Of a stretch of 64,000 bases of DNA, positions 7,952 to 16,440 are shown piece by piece. Made by a program: the position numbers and the translations under genes. The notes below the pieces were generated by a model, which worked only from the letters and a program-made list of their open reading frames with translations, ran no database searches and was not told the DNA's origin. The first letter of the stretch is position 1. Each line of letters starts with the position of its first letter. The stretch comes from Bradyrhizobium sp. BTAi1 (GTDB taxonomy: Bacteria; Pseudomonadota; Alphaproteobacteria; Rhizobiales; Xanthobacteraceae): contig NC_009485.1 of NCBI RefSeq assembly GCF_000015165.1, positions 7,025,501-7,089,500 on the forward strand, read 5' to 3'.

Positions 7952-8528
7952 TCGGCCAAAATTCTTTGGGTCCCATATGGGCCACCGGGCCCCTGTTGGA
8001 AAACCGGCCCGCCCCAACTTCAAAAATCGAGGCTAAAGGGCGACGGCCGCCGCCCAGGTCGCGGCTGCAGCGCACGCAAGGTGGGGCCCAAATGAGCCTC
8101 ACGTCATCGTACCGGCCCCGAGCGTCCGCGCCATCCACAACGCCCGGCCAAATGTTTGGCGGAGACAAACCATTTCGCAACGCTCAGCTTGGGTGTAGCG
8201 AGTGCCGTGTGGTCGGTCGGGTACGGTGTCCGATGTGTGTTAGTCCGCCCAACGCCCCCATACGTCTGCCCTCCGAGCACCTAGCGCGACGGCTGCTCAG
8301 AGCCCAAGGGGACCGTGGGAGCCTCGCTGAGGATTGCCGCGGCGCATGCCGGTGCTTGATCCCAGTGGCGCGCTGCAGACGACCTAGACCCTGCTTCCGC
8401 GCGCCATTTCTACCTCGAAGCCGGCACAAGCAACAAATGCGCCTATTCGATACACTAATCCTGGAATCGCAAGCGATTATCTGCCGGCCCCACGCACTTC
8501 CAGAGGAGAAGCCCGCTTCAGTGCCCGT
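7952..8528. other. Island stretch without a supported gene
   Basis: 577 bp with high GC. A plus-strand frame is open from 7888 to 8595 and contains two CxxC pairs (GCSECRVV, RCPMC), but it lacks a ribosome site, is arginine- and proline-rich like a shadow frame, and runs into the opposing small gene. I leave it uncalled. Confidence 0.35.
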
Positions 8529-8735
8529 CTACCCCATATGGTCGACCCGAGGTTTCAGCTGCCGGACCTCCTCTTGCAGGGTGCCGACAGACTGAGCGGG
8601 GGCATCGCAGGCCATGGTGATGGTGACGCAAACGCAAGCGTGGCACCCTCCAGGGATTGACGGTCGGAAGCCGGACCAGTGCAAGGCCGCATAAGCTGTG
8701 CCCGATAGGAACAGCGCCGTTACCAGAGGCCTCAC
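8529..8735 (-). CDS. Small membrane protein, copy 1 of a paralogous pair
   Basis: 68-aa protein from a GTG start at 8735, preceded by GAGGGGAG at good distance. Its N-terminus VRPLVTALFLSGTAYA is a membrane segment. A second, less hydrophobic stretch follows, and the tail LQEEVRQLKPRV is probably a short coiled coil. It is clearly related to 13803-14012 (VRPMVTILFLAGTAYA and LSEEVRQLKAHV), and the upstream ribosome-site sequence is shared too. Topology resembles phage lysis accessory or anti-receptor proteins; the function is unknown. Confidence 0.6.
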   Translation of the reverse strand: MRPLVTALFLSGTAYAALHWSGFRPSIPGGCHACVCVTITMACDAPAQSVGTLQEEVRQLKPRVDHMG

Positions 8736-9034
8736 GGTCTCTCTCCCCTCGATTGGACGCCGCTCATAGAGCCACACGTCGCTATCAGGGAGTGCAAACC
8801 GCCAGACTTGCAAGCGGATCGGGCGGAATTTGAACTACGTACTTTTTTGCACACCAGCCCCATTGAAATCATTGAAGAACTACTGTCGCCATCAAGGGGT
8901 TACGGCCAATTCACCCCCACTTACACACCAAAGGGCACCGCTCGGGACGCTCCCCGACCGCGGATGTCTAAGGCATCGAGCGCCGACCCACACGGGCGGT
9001 GTCACAGGCTTAGGTACACCACCGACAATCACGA

Positions 9035-9346
9035 GTGACAAAACACACATCCAAACCATCAGGGCCGCCACAGGCCCCGGATTTCAAGAAGGTCCGCAAC
9101 AGCCTACGCACCATCCAGCACCGAGAGGCCCTTGGAGGCTTCATCAAGGCCGGATGGACACCCTCCGAACTCTCTGCCTTCGCTTGCCGTATCTCCGGAG
9201 CACTCAGAAAGCCTTATGCTCACCCTGCGAACTACCGGGCGGCCATGGAAATGGGCGCCGACCACCCATGCGCGGCACGGGCGCTTGAGGATCTACGGAC
9301 GCCGAAGGGCGCCGGAGCGCCACCAACTGCTAGGAGAGGCTCGTGA
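9035..9346 (+). CDS. Small island protein, unknown
   Basis: 103-aa protein from GTG 9035. The first half is basic with a helical segment (FKKVRNSLRTIQHREALGGF). The phrase AGWTPSELSAFACRI resembles a segment of the next gene's product. It is coupled to that gene by a GTGA overlap, which supports a real operon, although no strong ribosome site is seen. No family recognised; the position upstream of a tail-collar gene suggests a phage-derived function. Confidence 0.5.
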   Translation: MTKHTSKPSGPPQAPDFKKVRNSLRTIQHREALGGFIKAGWTPSELSAFACRISGALRKPYAHPANYRAAMEMGADHPCAARALEDLRTPKGAGAPPTARRGS

Positions 9347-9657
9347 CCAGCCAAACCCTCCCGACGCCCTCTAGCTTCGAAAGCCTCCCCGAGCGCCGCT
9401 TGTTGGGCCGGTGGGACCACAAGCGGCTCAAGGAGTACGAAGCTCTCGGATGGTCCGCGGCGGAGTATGTGGCCTATCGGCAGTTCGTCTCCTTGATCGT
9501 CCGCCGCCATCACATGGGAGGCCTTCTCGCGCCCCACCAGTGGGCGCTGAGCCAAGAGCCGCAAAGCCTTCTGCCTATGTTCGTGCTCGCCCTGATCCGG
9601 GGAGGCACGCTGGACAGCGTCATCGAGGCCTCAGGTCTAAGCAGCAATCGGGAATAG
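9343..9657 (+). CDS. Small island protein, unknown, coupled to the previous gene
   Basis: 104-aa protein from a GTG start that overlaps the previous stop. It is mostly helical: RLLGRWDHKRLKEYEALGWS, then AAEYVAYRQFVSLIVRRHHM and PMFVLALIRGGTLDSVIEA. No membrane segment or catalytic motif is obvious. It is placed directly before the tail-collar gene, so it may be a morphogenesis or chaperone protein for the tail fibre, but this is only positional inference. Confidence 0.5.
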   Translation: MTSQTLPTPSSFESLPERRLLGRWDHKRLKEYEALGWSAAEYVAYRQFVSLIVRRHHMGGLLAPHQWALSQEPQSLLPMFVLALIRGGTLDSVIEASGLSSNRE

Positions 9658-9740
9658 GCGTCTTATCTCTTCGCGCTGAGCACCCCTACCAGTCCAGCAG
9701 CTCATCACCCTCAAATTTCCAAAAACAACTTCAAAGACGA

Positions 9741-10721
9741 ATGCCTTTAGAGACTGCCTCCTTCATCTCCCAGCTTGTCCCGGCCAACCCTGTGCCATCC
9801 GACCCACTGAGCAACGCTGACGACCACATTCGTCTGATCAAGGGCGCCCTCAAGGCCACGTTCCCCAACTGGACCTCAGCGGCGCTCAACTCGACCAACG
9901 CGCAGATCGACACGACGGTCACCACGGTGTCCAATGGCGTCCAGGTGCTCGCCGACGCGGGCGCGTTCTTCACGACACACTCGCAAGATGGCATCGCCAG
10001 CAACGCGGCCGGCGAAGTGGACATTGTGGCCGCGGCCTCGACCCGACTGAGCGTCACCGCCTCAGGCACGACAGCCTACGGAAACCTCACCGCCAGCGGA
10101 GGGTCCCTCAAGGGCCCTGGGGTCGTGCCGATCGGCGGCATGATCATGTGGCTCACCGACACGCTCCCCACCGAGGGCTCGTGGTGCTGGGCCAACGGTG
10201 GCGTGCTCTCCCGCACTGGCAACGGCGCGGCCCTCTTCGCCATTTGGGGCACCACGTACGGTGCGGGCGATGGCTCGACGACGTTCAACGTGATCAACAT
10301 GCAGGAAGCCCTCCCGGTCGGCAAATCGACCATGGGTGGCGGCTCCTCGCCCGGCCTCCTCAGCAGCATCTCGGGTGCCGTCAAGGGCGTCCTTGGGGCC
10401 ATCATGGGCTCCGACACGCACGCCCTAACGGCAGCAGAGGTCCCGCAGCTCAATGGTGCCACCGATGGCGCCCACGTGACCTCTGCGAACCTCTACGTTG
10501 GAGATTTCAACTTCAACGGTGGTGGAGCTGGCGCGGGCATCTTCACGAACTCGGGGTTCATTCAGAACTCGCCTGGCTCTGGCCTGCTCGGCGCTTACAA
10601 GCAGATCAGCCTGCCCGTAGCGATCCCGAGCCTCAGCGTCTCCGTCAACAGTGGTGGAGGTACGCCACACAGTATTGTGCAGCCGGCTCGGGTAGTGAAC
10701 TACATCATCCGTATCGGCTAA
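9741..10721 (+). CDS. Phage tail-collar domain protein
   Basis: 326-aa protein with a tail-collar domain near residues 130-200: VVPIGGMIMWLTDTLPTEGS, then WCWANGGVLSR, FAIWGTTYGAGDGSTTF and MQEALPVGKSTMGG. The N-terminal 130 residues are low in charge and rich in Ser/Thr/Ala, like fibre shafts; the C-terminus is glycine-rich and ends VVNYIIRIG, typical of collar-fibre tips. I take ATG 9741, though the frame is open to 9411. It is a receptor-binding or fibre component, yet no other virion gene is present in the element. Confidence 0.85.
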   Translation: MPLETASFISQLVPANPVPSDPLSNADDHIRLIKGALKATFPNWTSAALNSTNAQIDTTVTTVSNGVQVLADAGAFFTTHSQDGIASNAAGEVDIVAAASTRLSVTASGTTAYGNLTASGGSLKGPGVVPIGGMIMWLTDTLPTEGSWCWANGGVLSRTGNGAALFAIWGTTYGAGDGSTTFNVINMQEALPVGKSTMGGGSSPGLLSSISGAVKGVLGAIMGSDTHALTAAEVPQLNGATDGAHVTSANLYVGDFNFNGGGAGAGIFTNSGFIQNSPGSGLLGAYKQISLPVAIPSLSVSVNSGGGTPHSIVQPARVVNYIIRIG

Positions 10722-10826
10722 GGCGCTCTCCGAAAGCTGTGAAGAATGCTTGCCCTTTGGCAGCCATTGGGTCCGGAGGGACCATTGTGTGCTCTAATTC
10801 CAAAGTGGGCGAAAGGAGCACCTCTC

Positions 10827-11255
10827 GTGGATCATCAGCAGTTCGCATCTCTTACACGCGCCGAGCTGTACGCCCTGTACGCACCGCTCAGTTTGTTGCG
10901 CCCGCTGCACAAACGCATGAGCCTTCTGCAAGCCGTGACGTTCTTCCATGTCATGGCTCAGGATGACCTTACGGTTACGGAGTTGGCCGCCAGAGTCGGT
11001 GTGAAGCCGTGGACCATCTCCCGATTTCTCCGGGACCTCGGCTGTGTCAGCCGCGAAGGCCGCCAAAGCCTAGGCCTAGTCGCGCTCACACAGAGACCAC
11101 ACGGAGACCGGAGGGAGTACCGCGTGACCCTCACTCCAGCGGGACTAGCGCTTGCTCGCCAAATGATCGCTCTCATGAAGCCGGCGTTGACGCCTCGGGC
11201 ACAACCTCGGTCGATACGCCGCCGCAAAGGTGCCGGGGCTCTTCAACAGGATTGA
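10827..11255 (+). CDS. MarR-like winged-helix regulator
   Basis: 142-aa protein from GTG 10827, with AAAGGAG at 10812-10818 as ribosome site. The MarR-type fold is visible: MSLLQAVTFFHVMAQDDLTV, then the recognition helices ELAARVGVKPWTISRFLRDL, the wing LTQRPHGDRREYRVTLT and the dimer helix AGLALARQMIALM. The C-terminus is basic. It lies between the tail-collar gene and the helicase in the same direction and is the only HTH regulator recognised inside the element, so it is the best candidate for its switch or repressor. The ligand is unknown. Confidence 0.8.
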   Translation: MDHQQFASLTRAELYALYAPLSLLRPLHKRMSLLQAVTFFHVMAQDDLTVTELAARVGVKPWTISRFLRDLGCVSREGRQSLGLVALTQRPHGDRREYRVTLTPAGLALARQMIALMKPALTPRAQPRSIRRRKGAGALQQD

Positions 11256-11370
11256 ACACCGACACGTTGAACAAGGCCGGAATACCGCGAAGCTCTCACG
11301 AGCAACACGGGCAGCACCCAAGCGACATAGAGCAGCGCTGATCTGCTCTGCCAATGCTGCCAGCCGCGGT

Positions 11371-11419
11371 ACGGAAGGCTCCCTGTGTTTCCCTTGTGGA
11401 GGCTCAGGGGGCCTTCCGT
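11371..11419 (+). other. Inverted repeat in the 390-bp gap before the helicase
   Basis: ACGGAAGGC at 11371-11379 pairs perfectly with GCCTTCCGT at 11411-11419 around a 31-nt loop. No gene is supported across 11256-11736, so this hairpin may belong to a leader RNA or terminator-like structure of the regulator transcript. Confidence 0.4.
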
Positions 11420-11690
11420 GTTCAAGGGGCATTGTGGGGCTCATGCCGGTCCTCTGGGGCCCGCTGGAGCGCTCGGGGTGCCCTTTTTGGTGGTAGAAGA
11501 GGCCTGAGCAGCACAATCGCGCTCCGAGACTCCTGAGGCCCGCTATGGGGCCAAAGACTGGCACCCCCCATAAGGCTGGTGCTTCCTATCCGGTTATCAA
11601 CTTCTCCTGTCTGTGGTTTTTGCATCACAGAGACTGAAACTGGACATTGCCCTTCCGCAGTCGTCCTTCCTCCGAAGAATGGAGGGTCAA

Positions 11691-11716
11691 CCTCTATAAG
11701 GTGTCTTCTATAGAGG
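11691..11716 (+). promoter_or_regulatory. Palindrome just upstream of the helicase start
   Basis: CCTCTATA (11691-11698) and TATAGAGG (11709-11716) form a perfect 8-bp inverted repeat with a 10-nt centre, 20 bp before ATG 11737. The size suits a dimeric repressor site, perhaps for the winged-helix protein encoded upstream, or an mRNA hairpin. Confidence 0.5.
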
Positions 11717-11736
11717 TCTGCCCCCCAATAATCCCC

Positions 11737-13710
11737 ATGGGGAACCTACCTGCAATGAAAGACCTCATCGGCCTGCACGAGGGTTACGCTCTCGTGTCGC
11801 CGCAGACCTTTGTCGACCGTATGGCCGACGAGTGGACCATGAGATACCAAAACGTTCCCAGTGAGCCCCTGCGGAAGCTCTGGCGCACTATGGCGAACAC
11901 CTATCAAGAAGCCATCACAGATACCGCTACTGGTGTTGCTCCGAATTGGCGCGTTTTGTGGCCACCCACGGGCTCAGGCAAGACTTTAGGCGCCAAGGTG
12001 TATGCGGCGCTCCAAGCGCAACAGAACGCGGCTACCGCGCCCCCCACCAAACCGGTGGGCATCCTCATCGTCACCCGGCTGATCGACCAAGCCGATGAAA
12101 TGGTGATGGCCATCAATACGCTCTCTGGCCGGCAGGTTGCCGTTGCCGACCATATGGAGCACAGGACTTCCCGCGAGCAACTGGGCGAGACCGACGTACT
12201 TGTCATCACTCATCAGGCCTACGTGAGCGCAACGCAGAGGCTCACAAGCACGCGCGAGGGGAAGTGGCAGCTCTTGATGAAATGGAAGCACGGCGAACGG
12301 CTTCTCACTATCGTTGATGAAGCTCTGTGCAACGTGATCGAGGAAAGCCAAGTAAAGCTCGACAGCCTCGGCCGTGTCATAGGCTACATTCCCCACGAGT
12401 TGCGCATCGCTCATGCTCCCGCAGTGGACGCTCTTGAGGGCCTCTACGTGGCGATGGGGCACCACGGCGGCATCAGTGAAGGCTTTGGAGGCGGTGCCTG
12501 CATGGCTTGGCACGCGGGGGGCTCACCGGGAACCGTGGACTTGAGCGCGCTACGGGCCTCGATGTTCAAGCTCCCTTACGATCAGTACGTGGGGAAGTCT
12601 GACGCAAATGATCGCGCTCGGATTGCTTCCCAAGTCGACAAGACGCTAGCCGCTGCCGAGGCGGTGCTCGACCAACACGCATATTTTGCGACCAAAGGGG
12701 CACAGCCCACGCTCAATTCCTCTGCCCTGGTGATGCCCCTAGACGCCCCTGGGCCTGTTGTTCTCGACGCGACCGCGCACACCGATTTCGTCTACCAGCT
12801 AATGGAGGACCGCGCCCGCGTCGTACCTACGCCTCCAGGAGTGCGAGACTACAGCAGCGTGACGTTCCACGTCGCGCGGACGTCCGCGGGTATCGGCAAA
12901 GGGGCTATGGTTGAGAAGGCGAAGACGCGCTTCCCCCGCCTAATTGAGGACCTAACGCAGCGCATCGGCCCCGAACGTTCGGTGTTCTTCTGCGTGCACA
13001 AGGCTGTAGAGCACGAGATTCCCGAACCGGAGGCGCTCCCGTTTGCCAAAGTGGCAACGGCCCATTGGGGCGCTGTCGACGGAAGTAACACCTTTGCCGG
13101 TTGCGATACCGCAGTGATTTTCGGCCTGCCGTTCCGGGATGCGGTGACATGGCCAACCAACGTGTTCTTTGCCCTCCAAGGCGTCCACGGTGATGACTGG
13201 CTAGACAACCCAACATGGAAAGGGCACTTGAACCTAAGGGAGTTGATGGTGCGAAGGCAGTTATCCGCGTCCATCATCCAAGCCGTCAATAGGATCAGAA
13301 TACGTCACGTGACCGACGAGCACGGCGGGTGTCCGCCTGCGGACATCTTCATCGTCCTCCCTTCTGGCGAGCGCGGGGATGACATCCTCGCCGCTATTCG
13401 TCGGGAAATGCCGGGATTGCAAGTCGTCGATTGGCCCTTTGAGCTTGACGGCCCTAAGGTGCGAAAGAGCAAGGCCGGTACACCCCAGGGACGCCTGCTA
13501 ACCTATATGGAGAACCGTGCCCCAGGTCGCACCTCACTGCGCGCGGTGGCTCGTGAGTTCGGCCTCACGCCTAGCGGCAAGAAAGAGCTGCAGAAGAACC
13601 TCCGCAACGAGAACCATCCCCTTACCTTGGCCCTCCAGGCTATGGGGGTGTCCTATGCCGTGACAGGCAAGGGCCGCGGCGCAAAGAGCGAGCTGGTGAA
13701 GGTGGCTTAG
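11737..13710 (+). CDS. DExx superfamily-2 helicase-like ATPase of the island
   Basis: 657 aa from ATG 11737 (open to 11647; ATG 11755 is also possible). Helicase motifs: Walker A WPPTGSGKT at residues 75-83, motif Ia IVTRLIDQAD, motif Ib VLVITHQAY, a Walker B variant VDEAL near 193-197 (DEAL rather than DEAD/DEAH), and motif VI QAVNRIRIR in the C-terminal half. A short C-terminal domain with TSLRAVAREFGLTPSGKKEL looks HTH-like. It is probably the replication or remodelling helicase of the element. An intrinsic terminator follows immediately. Confidence 0.8.
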   Translation: MGNLPAMKDLIGLHEGYALVSPQTFVDRMADEWTMRYQNVPSEPLRKLWRTMANTYQEAITDTATGVAPNWRVLWPPTGSGKTLGAKVYAALQAQQNAATAPPTKPVGILIVTRLIDQADEMVMAINTLSGRQVAVADHMEHRTSREQLGETDVLVITHQAYVSATQRLTSTREGKWQLLMKWKHGERLLTIVDEALCNVIEESQVKLDSLGRVIGYIPHELRIAHAPAVDALEGLYVAMGHHGGISEGFGGGACMAWHAGGSPGTVDLSALRASMFKLPYDQYVGKSDANDRARIASQVDKTLAAAEAVLDQHAYFATKGAQPTLNSSALVMPLDAPGPVVLDATAHTDFVYQLMEDRARVVPTPPGVRDYSSVTFHVARTSAGIGKGAMVEKAKTRFPRLIEDLTQRIGPERSVFFCVHKAVEHEIPEPEALPFAKVATAHWGAVDGSNTFAGCDTAVIFGLPFRDAVTWPTNVFFALQGVHGDDWLDNPTWKGHLNLRELMVRRQLSASIIQAVNRIRIRHVTDEHGGCPPADIFIVLPSGERGDDILAAIRREMPGLQVVDWPFELDGPKVRKSKAGTPQGRLLTYMENRAPGRTSLRAVAREFGLTPSGKKELQKNLRNENHPLTLALQAMGVSYAVTGKGRGAKSELVKVA

Positions 13711-13723
13711 CTGCGAAAGACTA

Positions 13724-13770
13724 GAAGCCGCACATAGGTTTCCCTCGGGACCGTGTGCGGCCTTTTGTTT
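13724..13770 (+). terminator. Intrinsic terminator after the helicase
   Basis: GCCGCACA (13727-13734) pairs with TGTGCGGC (13754-13761), followed by CTTTTGTTT, 14 bp after the helicase stop. Confidence 0.8.
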
Positions 13771-13802
13771 CGCCGTGGATCACATCGCGCTAGTCCCCGT
13801 GT

Positions 13803-14012
13803 TCATCGGCGCTGCTCCACATGCGCCTTGAGCTGCCTGACTTCCTCGGACAGCCTGTCGACTGCCTGCGAGAGAGCATCGCAGAGCAGCACCAATGCCA
13901 CGCAGGCGACCACTGCAGCCGTCCCAGCGGACTGCCACTCGGATAGCCCGGAGAGCTGGCTACCGGCATATGCGGTGCCAGCCAAGAAAAGGATGGTGAC
14001 CATAGGTCTCAC
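13803..14012 (-). CDS. Small membrane protein, copy 2 of a paralogous pair
   Basis: 69-aa protein from GTG 14012 preceded by GAGGGGAG. There are two hydrophobic segments (MVTILFLAGTAYAG and AAVVACVALVLLCDAL) and a C-terminal amphipathic helix DRLSEEVRQLKAHVEQRR. It is homologous to 8529-8735, including the 5' leader, so it is a duplication within the element. It has the layout of small phage inner-membrane proteins such as holins or Rz-like factors. It is oriented opposite to the helicase and together with the integrase strand. Confidence 0.6.
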   Translation of the reverse strand: MRPMVTILFLAGTAYAGSQLSGLSEWQSAGTAAVVACVALVLLCDALSQAVDRLSEEVRQLKAHVEQRR

Positions 14013-14152
14013 GGTTGCGCTCCCCTCACGATTTCACGCCTCTGAGGCGGCCCGTGGAGCCCTCGGAACGTCCCGGATAACTCCAGGCTCTCACGCGCCA
14101 CCTGGGCTCCCAGAGCGCCCTGAGGGCCGCCCTGGAGCCTCGATTAATTGCA

Positions 14153-14446
14153 TTAGGACATGCGGGGGTCTACGCGTCCGGTCAAAACGTCCGCTAGATC
14201 GATGCCGAGCTTTTGGGTTGCTTTATCTACCATCTTCTCCAGGCACTCGCCTGCATGCACGGCCAGCTCACAGAGGCCCATCAGCCGCAGCACGAACCAA
14301 TGAGGCACCGTGCGATCCTCCAGGGCGCCTTGATCCGTGGCCCAAGCTTCGATCACCCCACGGCCGCCGTAGATCAGCTGCCAAGCAACGCGTATCGTCT
14401 CTGTGAGCGCGGAGGTGGCGAGCTTCTTTGTGATGCTATTCGACAT
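14153..14446 (-). CDS. Small helical island protein, unknown
   Basis: 97-aa protein, start MSNSITKKLATSALTETIRV, with a purine-rich AGGGGGAA stretch upstream of ATG 14446. The centre (TVPHWFVLRLMGLCELAVH) is amphipathic to hydrophobic; the rest is helical and charged. It lies between the second small membrane protein and integrase B on the same strand. No family recognised. Confidence 0.5.
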   Translation of the reverse strand: MSNSITKKLATSALTETIRVAWQLIYGGRGVIEAWATDQGALEDRTVPHWFVLRLMGLCELAVHAGECLEKMVDKATQKLGIDLADVLTGRVDPRMS

Positions 14447-14493
14447 CGAGATTCCCCCTGTTTCCCCTTGGGCCTCATGCCCGGAGGCGTTGG

Positions 14494-16335
14494 TCAGTTA
14501 TCCCTCTTGCCGCGTGTAAGCGCGCTACTGATCGGGGCTCGGACACGCGACAGGTCCAATCCCGGAAAGGTGACATTGCAGATGGTCTCGTGCAGCTTCT
14601 GCACGCCCCAACGCTGGAGCATCTGCTTGGCGCCGTACTGACGGCTCACAGACTTCCCAGCGGCGCTGCGGCCTGCCAGGGCGTCTCTCAGCTCTTCGTC
14701 AGGTGTCGCGCGGCGCAGCGCGTCCTGAAAGCCGTGTCTGAAGCTATGGAAAACTAGGTTGGGGTCCGCTACGCCAATATGGTTGCGCAGGTAACGCCCC
14801 CACCACTTTGCCCACGCCTTGCGGCCTCCCGGCTGATCAGGCGCCACGGGCGGGAAAAGCCAAGCCCTGTCTCCATCGACAACCCTACGGCGCCCCACGT
14901 AGTCGAGAAAGCCGAGTTGGATGATCTGCGGGTGAACTGGCACGACGCGCTCACCAGCATCCGACTTGACGCTTTTCCCAGCACCCACGTCGCGCACGAT
15001 CCACAACAGCGGGATTTGTGTCTCAACGTCACCACGAATGTCAGACGTGCGCAGGGAGGCGAACTCACCTTGACGGCCTCCCATGAACAGCGCCAGCAGC
15101 GGAAGCCACACGGCGGCTGCTCCCTGGCCGCCCGCGGGTATCTTCTGCTCCGTGAACAGCGGCGCATCGAACACAGCTTGCAGACCTTGAGGGTCAAACG
15201 CGTCCCGCGTCGACTGCTGGCGCTCCACCCTCATATCTTTGAACGGGTCGGACCAAGGGACTTCATCTGGCACCATCCCGTTGCGATAACCCCAACCGAC
15301 AATGGCCTGCACCGCCCCGAGTTGCTTGTTCACGGTAGCAGAGGACACCTTGGGCTCGGCCGGACGCTCTTGCCCCCACTGTCGCAGCTCTGAGAGCCCC
15401 GCTTTCAGGAGCCGTCCCCGTCGTGTCCTGGGCACTTGGCGCAGCGCCTCACGGAATTGGCTGGCGTGCGAGCGCTTGATGTCTGCGAGAGACAGGTTTC
15501 CGTGCAGTTCGATGAAGAGGTCGACCGCGCGCGTGTACTCGTGGACGCCATCCGCGGGCCGCTGCCGTTCATTCTTCCAGCCTTCCAGCGCCTCACGGAG
15601 GCTTCCAGAGCCCTCAACACTGGAAGGCCATTGCAAGGCCGGGGTTGGCACGTCGTCGCCTGCGTTTCGTCGCTCGATGTCCTTGAGGACTTTCACGTGG
15701 GCCGCCAGCACAGCCATGCCTAACTTTCGATACGAGACGCTCTTGCGGTCCAGGGTGTCCAGCTGGAAAGCAAGGAGCAGTTCGTCCAGTTCTTCGCGGA
15801 GCGCCGAGACATCGCCCCGCGCCAAAGCCTGCGGGATGACAGCGAGTTCGTACTGCAACGAGCCGGCCCGCTTGAAAATCTCACGATCAGAGAGGCCCGC
15901 CTCAGGCAATTCGCCAACTGCAAACGGCGTGTTGAATTCCACGCCTGCCGCGGCCAGCTGGGCAGCGATGCTTTGAAACAGCGGCTCAGACCCTGTACCT
16001 TCCCGACGCTGCTCCTCGTCCTCCGCCAGCTTGCTCGCGTAGTAGCTCTCCGCCATCCGCTTTATTTGCGCATCGGTGAGCACGGACACGGTTGGCCGCT
16101 GTTCAAGGAGCGCCTCCGCCGCGGCTAAGGTCCGATTGAAATCTGCGAGAACGTGGGTTGCGGCTACGTTGGCTTCCTTGACGCTCTTGGTCCCGAGCGA
16201 CTTCTTTAGGAACACCTGCCTGGGGCGGCCAGAGTTGAGCACAAGGGCGACGGCTTCTTGCAGCCGTTCGGGCACCCTGCGCTGGGCATAGTACGTACCG
16301 TGCCGGTCTTTGATCAGTCCCATCAGCACACGCAT
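14494..16335 (-). CDS. Tyrosine integrase B (DUF6538-type N-terminus)
   Basis: 613 aa from ATG 16335 (a TTG at 16350 would add five residues; MGLIKDRHG at 16323 is also possible). The N-terminal LIKDRHGTYYAQRRVPERLQ segment is typical of the DUF6538 integrase group. Catalytic features: Arg in FMGGRQGEFASL, the box HSFRHGFQDALRR and the nucleophile Tyr in SRQYGAKQM. It is longer than most integrases, with an extended middle. It lies next to the tRNA-Glu 3' end and is transcribed away from it, which is the standard place for the integrase of a tRNA-targeting element. Confidence 0.9.
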   Translation of the reverse strand: MRVLMGLIKDRHGTYYAQRRVPERLQEAVALVLNSGRPRQVFLKKSLGTKSVKEANVAATHVLADFNRTLAAAEALLEQRPTVSVLTDAQIKRMAESYYASKLAEDEEQRREGTGSEPLFQSIAAQLAAAGVEFNTPFAVGELPEAGLSDREIFKRAGSLQYELAVIPQALARGDVSALREELDELLLAFQLDTLDRKSVSYRKLGMAVLAAHVKVLKDIERRNAGDDVPTPALQWPSSVEGSGSLREALEGWKNERQRPADGVHEYTRAVDLFIELHGNLSLADIKRSHASQFREALRQVPRTRRGRLLKAGLSELRQWGQERPAEPKVSSATVNKQLGAVQAIVGWGYRNGMVPDEVPWSDPFKDMRVERQQSTRDAFDPQGLQAVFDAPLFTEQKIPAGGQGAAAVWLPLLALFMGGRQGEFASLRTSDIRGDVETQIPLLWIVRDVGAGKSVKSDAGERVVPVHPQIIQLGFLDYVGRRRVVDGDRAWLFPPVAPDQPGGRKAWAKWWGRYLRNHIGVADPNLVFHSFRHGFQDALRRATPDEELRDALAGRSAAGKSVSRQYGAKQMLQRWGVQKLHETICNVTFPGLDLSRVRAPISSALTRGKRDN

Positions 16336-16351
16336 CAAAGCTACGTCCAAG

Positions 16352-16360
16352 TGCTACCAC
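16352..16360 (+). repeat. Candidate integrase arm site inside the right end
   Basis: TGCTACCAC, the same 9-mer as at 4742-4750, lies 62 bp inside the att core at 16423 and just upstream of integrase B. Its placement mirrors the left-end copies. Confidence 0.4.
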
Positions 16361-16422
16361 CCGAGCGCAGTCAAAGCCATGATTTGCGTGATGTTTTTGA
16401 ATTCTCAGCGCTTCTAGAGCTG

Positions 16423-16440
16423 CTGGCGCTCCCTAGGGGA
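16423..16440 (+). repeat. Attachment-site direct repeat, tRNA copy (att)
   Basis: CTGGCGCTCCCTAGGGGA, identical to 4648-4665. On the minus strand it spells the end of tRNA-Glu including CCA, so integration leaves the tRNA intact. Confidence 0.88.

Larger units (their letters stand above)
4648..16440. mobile_element. Integrated 11.8-kb element at tRNA-Glu (satellite- or prophage-like island)
   Basis: Bounded by the 18-bp direct repeats at 4648-4665 and 16423-16440. It has integrase B next to the tRNA, matching short repeats about 63 bp inside each end, and mobile-type genes inside: serine recombinase, helicase, winged-helix regulator, phage tail-collar protein and small membrane proteins. The left 2.3 kb is visibly lower in GC than the rest. 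No capsid, terminase or portal gene was recognised, so it is not a complete phage. A phage satellite or decayed prophage carrying cargo fits best. Confidence 0.82.

Noticed and set aside
7888..8595. Long plus-strand frame with two CxxC pairs
   Set aside because: Composition is Arg/Pro-rich as in shadow frames, no ribosome site, and it overlaps the better supported minus-strand gene at 8529-8735.
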